This document shows, piece by piece, positions 4,842-5,723 of a stretch of DNA of 5,723 nucleotides. The stretch is from Candidatus Binataceae bacterium (lineage in GTDB: Bacteria > Desulfobacterota > Binatia > Binatales > Binataceae): the NCBI GenBank assembly GCA_030042765.1, contig JASHZA010000098.1:1-5723 (forward strand), written 5' to 3'. Made by a program: the position numbers and the translations under genes. Positions within the stretch are counted from its first letter, which is position 1, and each line of letters opens with the position of its first letter. A model generated the notes under the pieces. The model was not told where the DNA came from and ran no database searches. It saw nothing but the letters and a program-made list of their open reading frames with translations.

Positions 4842-5684
4842 TCAGCCTCCCTTGACGCCGTAACAATGCTCGGACGCGGGGAACGCCCGCTCGCGCACTT
4901 CGCGGATATAACTGGTCGCCGCAGCAGACGCGTCATGCCACAAATTGGCGTAGGGCTTCGCGAAGCGGGGTACGAAAGACTCGCTCAAACCTAGCATGTC
5001 GTGCATCACGAGGACCTGGCCATCGCAAGCAGGCCCAGCACCGATCCCGATGGTTGGAATCCCGGATTTAGCGGTAATCTCGGTCGCAAGATCGGCCGGA
5101 ATTCCCTCGAGTACCATCGCAAAGGCACCGGCCTGCTCGACCGCGGCCGCGTCCTCGAGCAGCCGTTCACGGCATCCAGGCCCCCTCCCTGGGCGGCGAC
5201 CCTGCACGCGGTGCCCCCCCATGCGGTGGATGGATTGCGGCGTCAATCCAATGTGGCCCATCACCGGAATGTCGACCTCCGCAAGGCGGCGGATGGTTTC
5301 GGCCATGGTGGTTCCGCCCTCGAGCTTGACGGCTTCGGCACCGCCATCCTTGATGAGGCGGCCGGCGTTGCGTAGCGCCTGCTCGATACTGACCTGATAG
5401 GAAAGGAACGGCAGATCGGCGACCACAAGCGCCCGTTTGCGCGCTCGCGCCACCATCCGGACGTGGTACACGATTTCGCTGAGAGTGACCGGCAGAGTGC
5501 TGTCGGCTCCCTGCACCACCATCCCGAGACTGTCCCCGATCAGCAGGACATCTACTCCAGCCTGGTCGAAGATTCGCGCGAAGGGGTAGTCGTACGCCGT
5601 CAGCATCGTGATCGGCGTTCCCTCTGCCTTCATCCGGACCAGATCAGTTACGCGAACTTTGTCCTTTGCCATGGTCACGCTCAT
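4842..5684 (-). CDS. panB: 3-methyl-2-oxobutanoate hydroxymethyltransferase (ketopantoate hydroxymethyltransferase)
   Basis: PanB transfers a hydroxymethyl group from 5,10-methylene-tetrahydrofolate to 2-oxoisovalerate, giving ketopantoate, the first committed step to pantothenate. It is a cytosolic TIM-barrel enzyme. The 280-residue product has MLTAYDYP, LLIGDSLGMV with Asp51, VVADLPF with Asp90, AVKLEGG with Lys120 and Glu122, GHIGLTPQS with His144, the catalytic Glu193 in MVLEGIP, and IGIGAG followed by CDGQVLVMHD. These match the metal, substrate and catalytic positions of the family. After the conserved VQGR (160-163) the connecting segment RPGRGPGCRER is about four residues longer than usual and is Gly/Pro/Arg-rich. 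The start is ATG 5684, with ATG 5672 (MAKDKVRV) equally plausible; neither has a good ribosome binding site. It is the first gene of panB-panC-panD. A terminator-like hairpin lies just upstream. Confidence 0.96.
   Translation of the reverse strand: MSVTMAKDKVRVTDLVRMKAEGTPITMLTAYDYPFARIFDQAGVDVLLIGDSLGMVVQGADSTLPVTLSEIVYHVRMVARARKRALVVADLPFLSYQVSIEQALRNAGRLIKDGGAEAVKLEGGTTMAETIRRLAEVDIPVMGHIGLTPQSIHRMGGHRVQGRRPGRGPGCRERLLEDAAAVEQAGAFAMVLEGIPADLATEITAKSGIPTIGIGAGPACDGQVLVMHDMLGLSESFVPRFAKPYANLWHDASAAATSYIREVRERAFPASEHCYGVKGG
4846..4853 (-). promoter_or_regulatory. Ribosome binding site of panC, inside the end of panB
   Basis: AAGGGAGG on the minus strand is formed by the Lys-Gly-Gly codons that end panB and lies 9 nt before GTG 4836. 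It decides the panC start and suggests coupled translation of the two genes. Confidence 0.8.
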
Positions 5685-5704
5685 CTTCGCAGCAGTTACA
5701 GAAC

Positions 5705-5723
5705 AAAAATGCGGAGCAGCCGC
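5705..5723 (-). terminator. Terminator-like hairpin with T-tract upstream of panB, cut by the window edge
   Basis: On the minus strand GCGG-CTGCT-CCGC (5723-5711) forms a 4-bp GC stem followed by ATTTTTG, the layout of a Rho-independent terminator. The stem may extend beyond the window. It ends about 20 nt before the panB ATG. It could end an upstream leftward gene or act in the panB leader as an attenuator. Confidence 0.4.

Noticed and set aside
4378..4863. A 161-codon open frame on the plus strand
   Set aside because: It is antisense to panC, whose motifs are intact. The frame is long only because high GC reduces stop codons.
5145..5225. Pair of compensating frameshifts in panB as an explanation for the odd loop
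   Set aside because: The alternative frame does not restore a recognisable PanB loop, and the excess length is an exact multiple of three, so an in-frame insertion is the simpler reading. Read data could still change this.
4996..5397. Two overlapping plus-strand frames of 124-133 codons
   Set aside because: Both are antisense to panB, with low-complexity Ser/Pro/Arg-rich translations and no ribosome binding site or domain.

Overview
The window is GC-rich bacterial chromosomal DNA, almost fully coding. It has no sign of insertion sequences, phage, CRISPR or RNA genes. The gene content suggests an uncultured or deep-branching GC-rich Gram-negative (Desulfobacterota/Binatota-like or a similar lineage): a cobalamin-dependent radical SAM enzyme beside an unusual two-domain CDP-alcohol phosphatidyltransferase, and a panB-panC-panD cluster. 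This placement is a low-confidence inference from protein style; the window holds no phylogenetic marker.

There are three transcription units. (1) Leftward, 1-773: a HAD-superfamily hydrolase whose end overlaps the start of a nucleotidyltransferase (MobA/GlmU/IspD-like fold) cut off by the left edge. (2) Rightward, 935-3469, divergent from unit 1 across about 160 bp: a membrane CDP-alcohol phosphotransferase carrying a degenerate nucleotidyltransferase-like N-terminal domain, then a B12-binding-domain radical SAM enzyme 48 bp downstream. (3) Leftward, 5684-3513, convergent with unit 2: panB (ketopantoate hydroxymethyltransferase), panC (pantoate-beta-alanine ligase) and panD (aspartate 1-decarboxylase). 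Together these three make pantothenate, the coenzyme A precursor, from ketoisovalerate and aspartate.

Units 1 and 2 look like one divergent functional module. The intact nucleotidyltransferase could activate a polar alcohol phosphate as a CDP-alcohol, the CDP-alcohol phosphotransferase could join an alcohol to a lipid or phosphoalcohol in the membrane, and the HAD enzyme could act as a phosphatase. The radical SAM enzyme could modify the product or a related lipid. The exact substrates cannot be read from the sequence. The shared divergent region holds a perfect 6-bp inverted repeat, ATTGAC-N6-GTCAAT, over the -35 box of a plausible promoter.

Other points of interest are a four-residue Gly/Pro/Arg-rich insertion in PanB just after its conserved VQGR loop, a terminator-like hairpin plus T-tract only about 20 bp upstream of panB, a panC GTG start whose ribosome binding site lies inside the last codons of panB, and a perfect 7-bp hairpin between the phosphotransferase and radical SAM genes. 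The window is mostly ordinary metabolism. The strongest candidate for something undescribed is the divergent lipid-type module.
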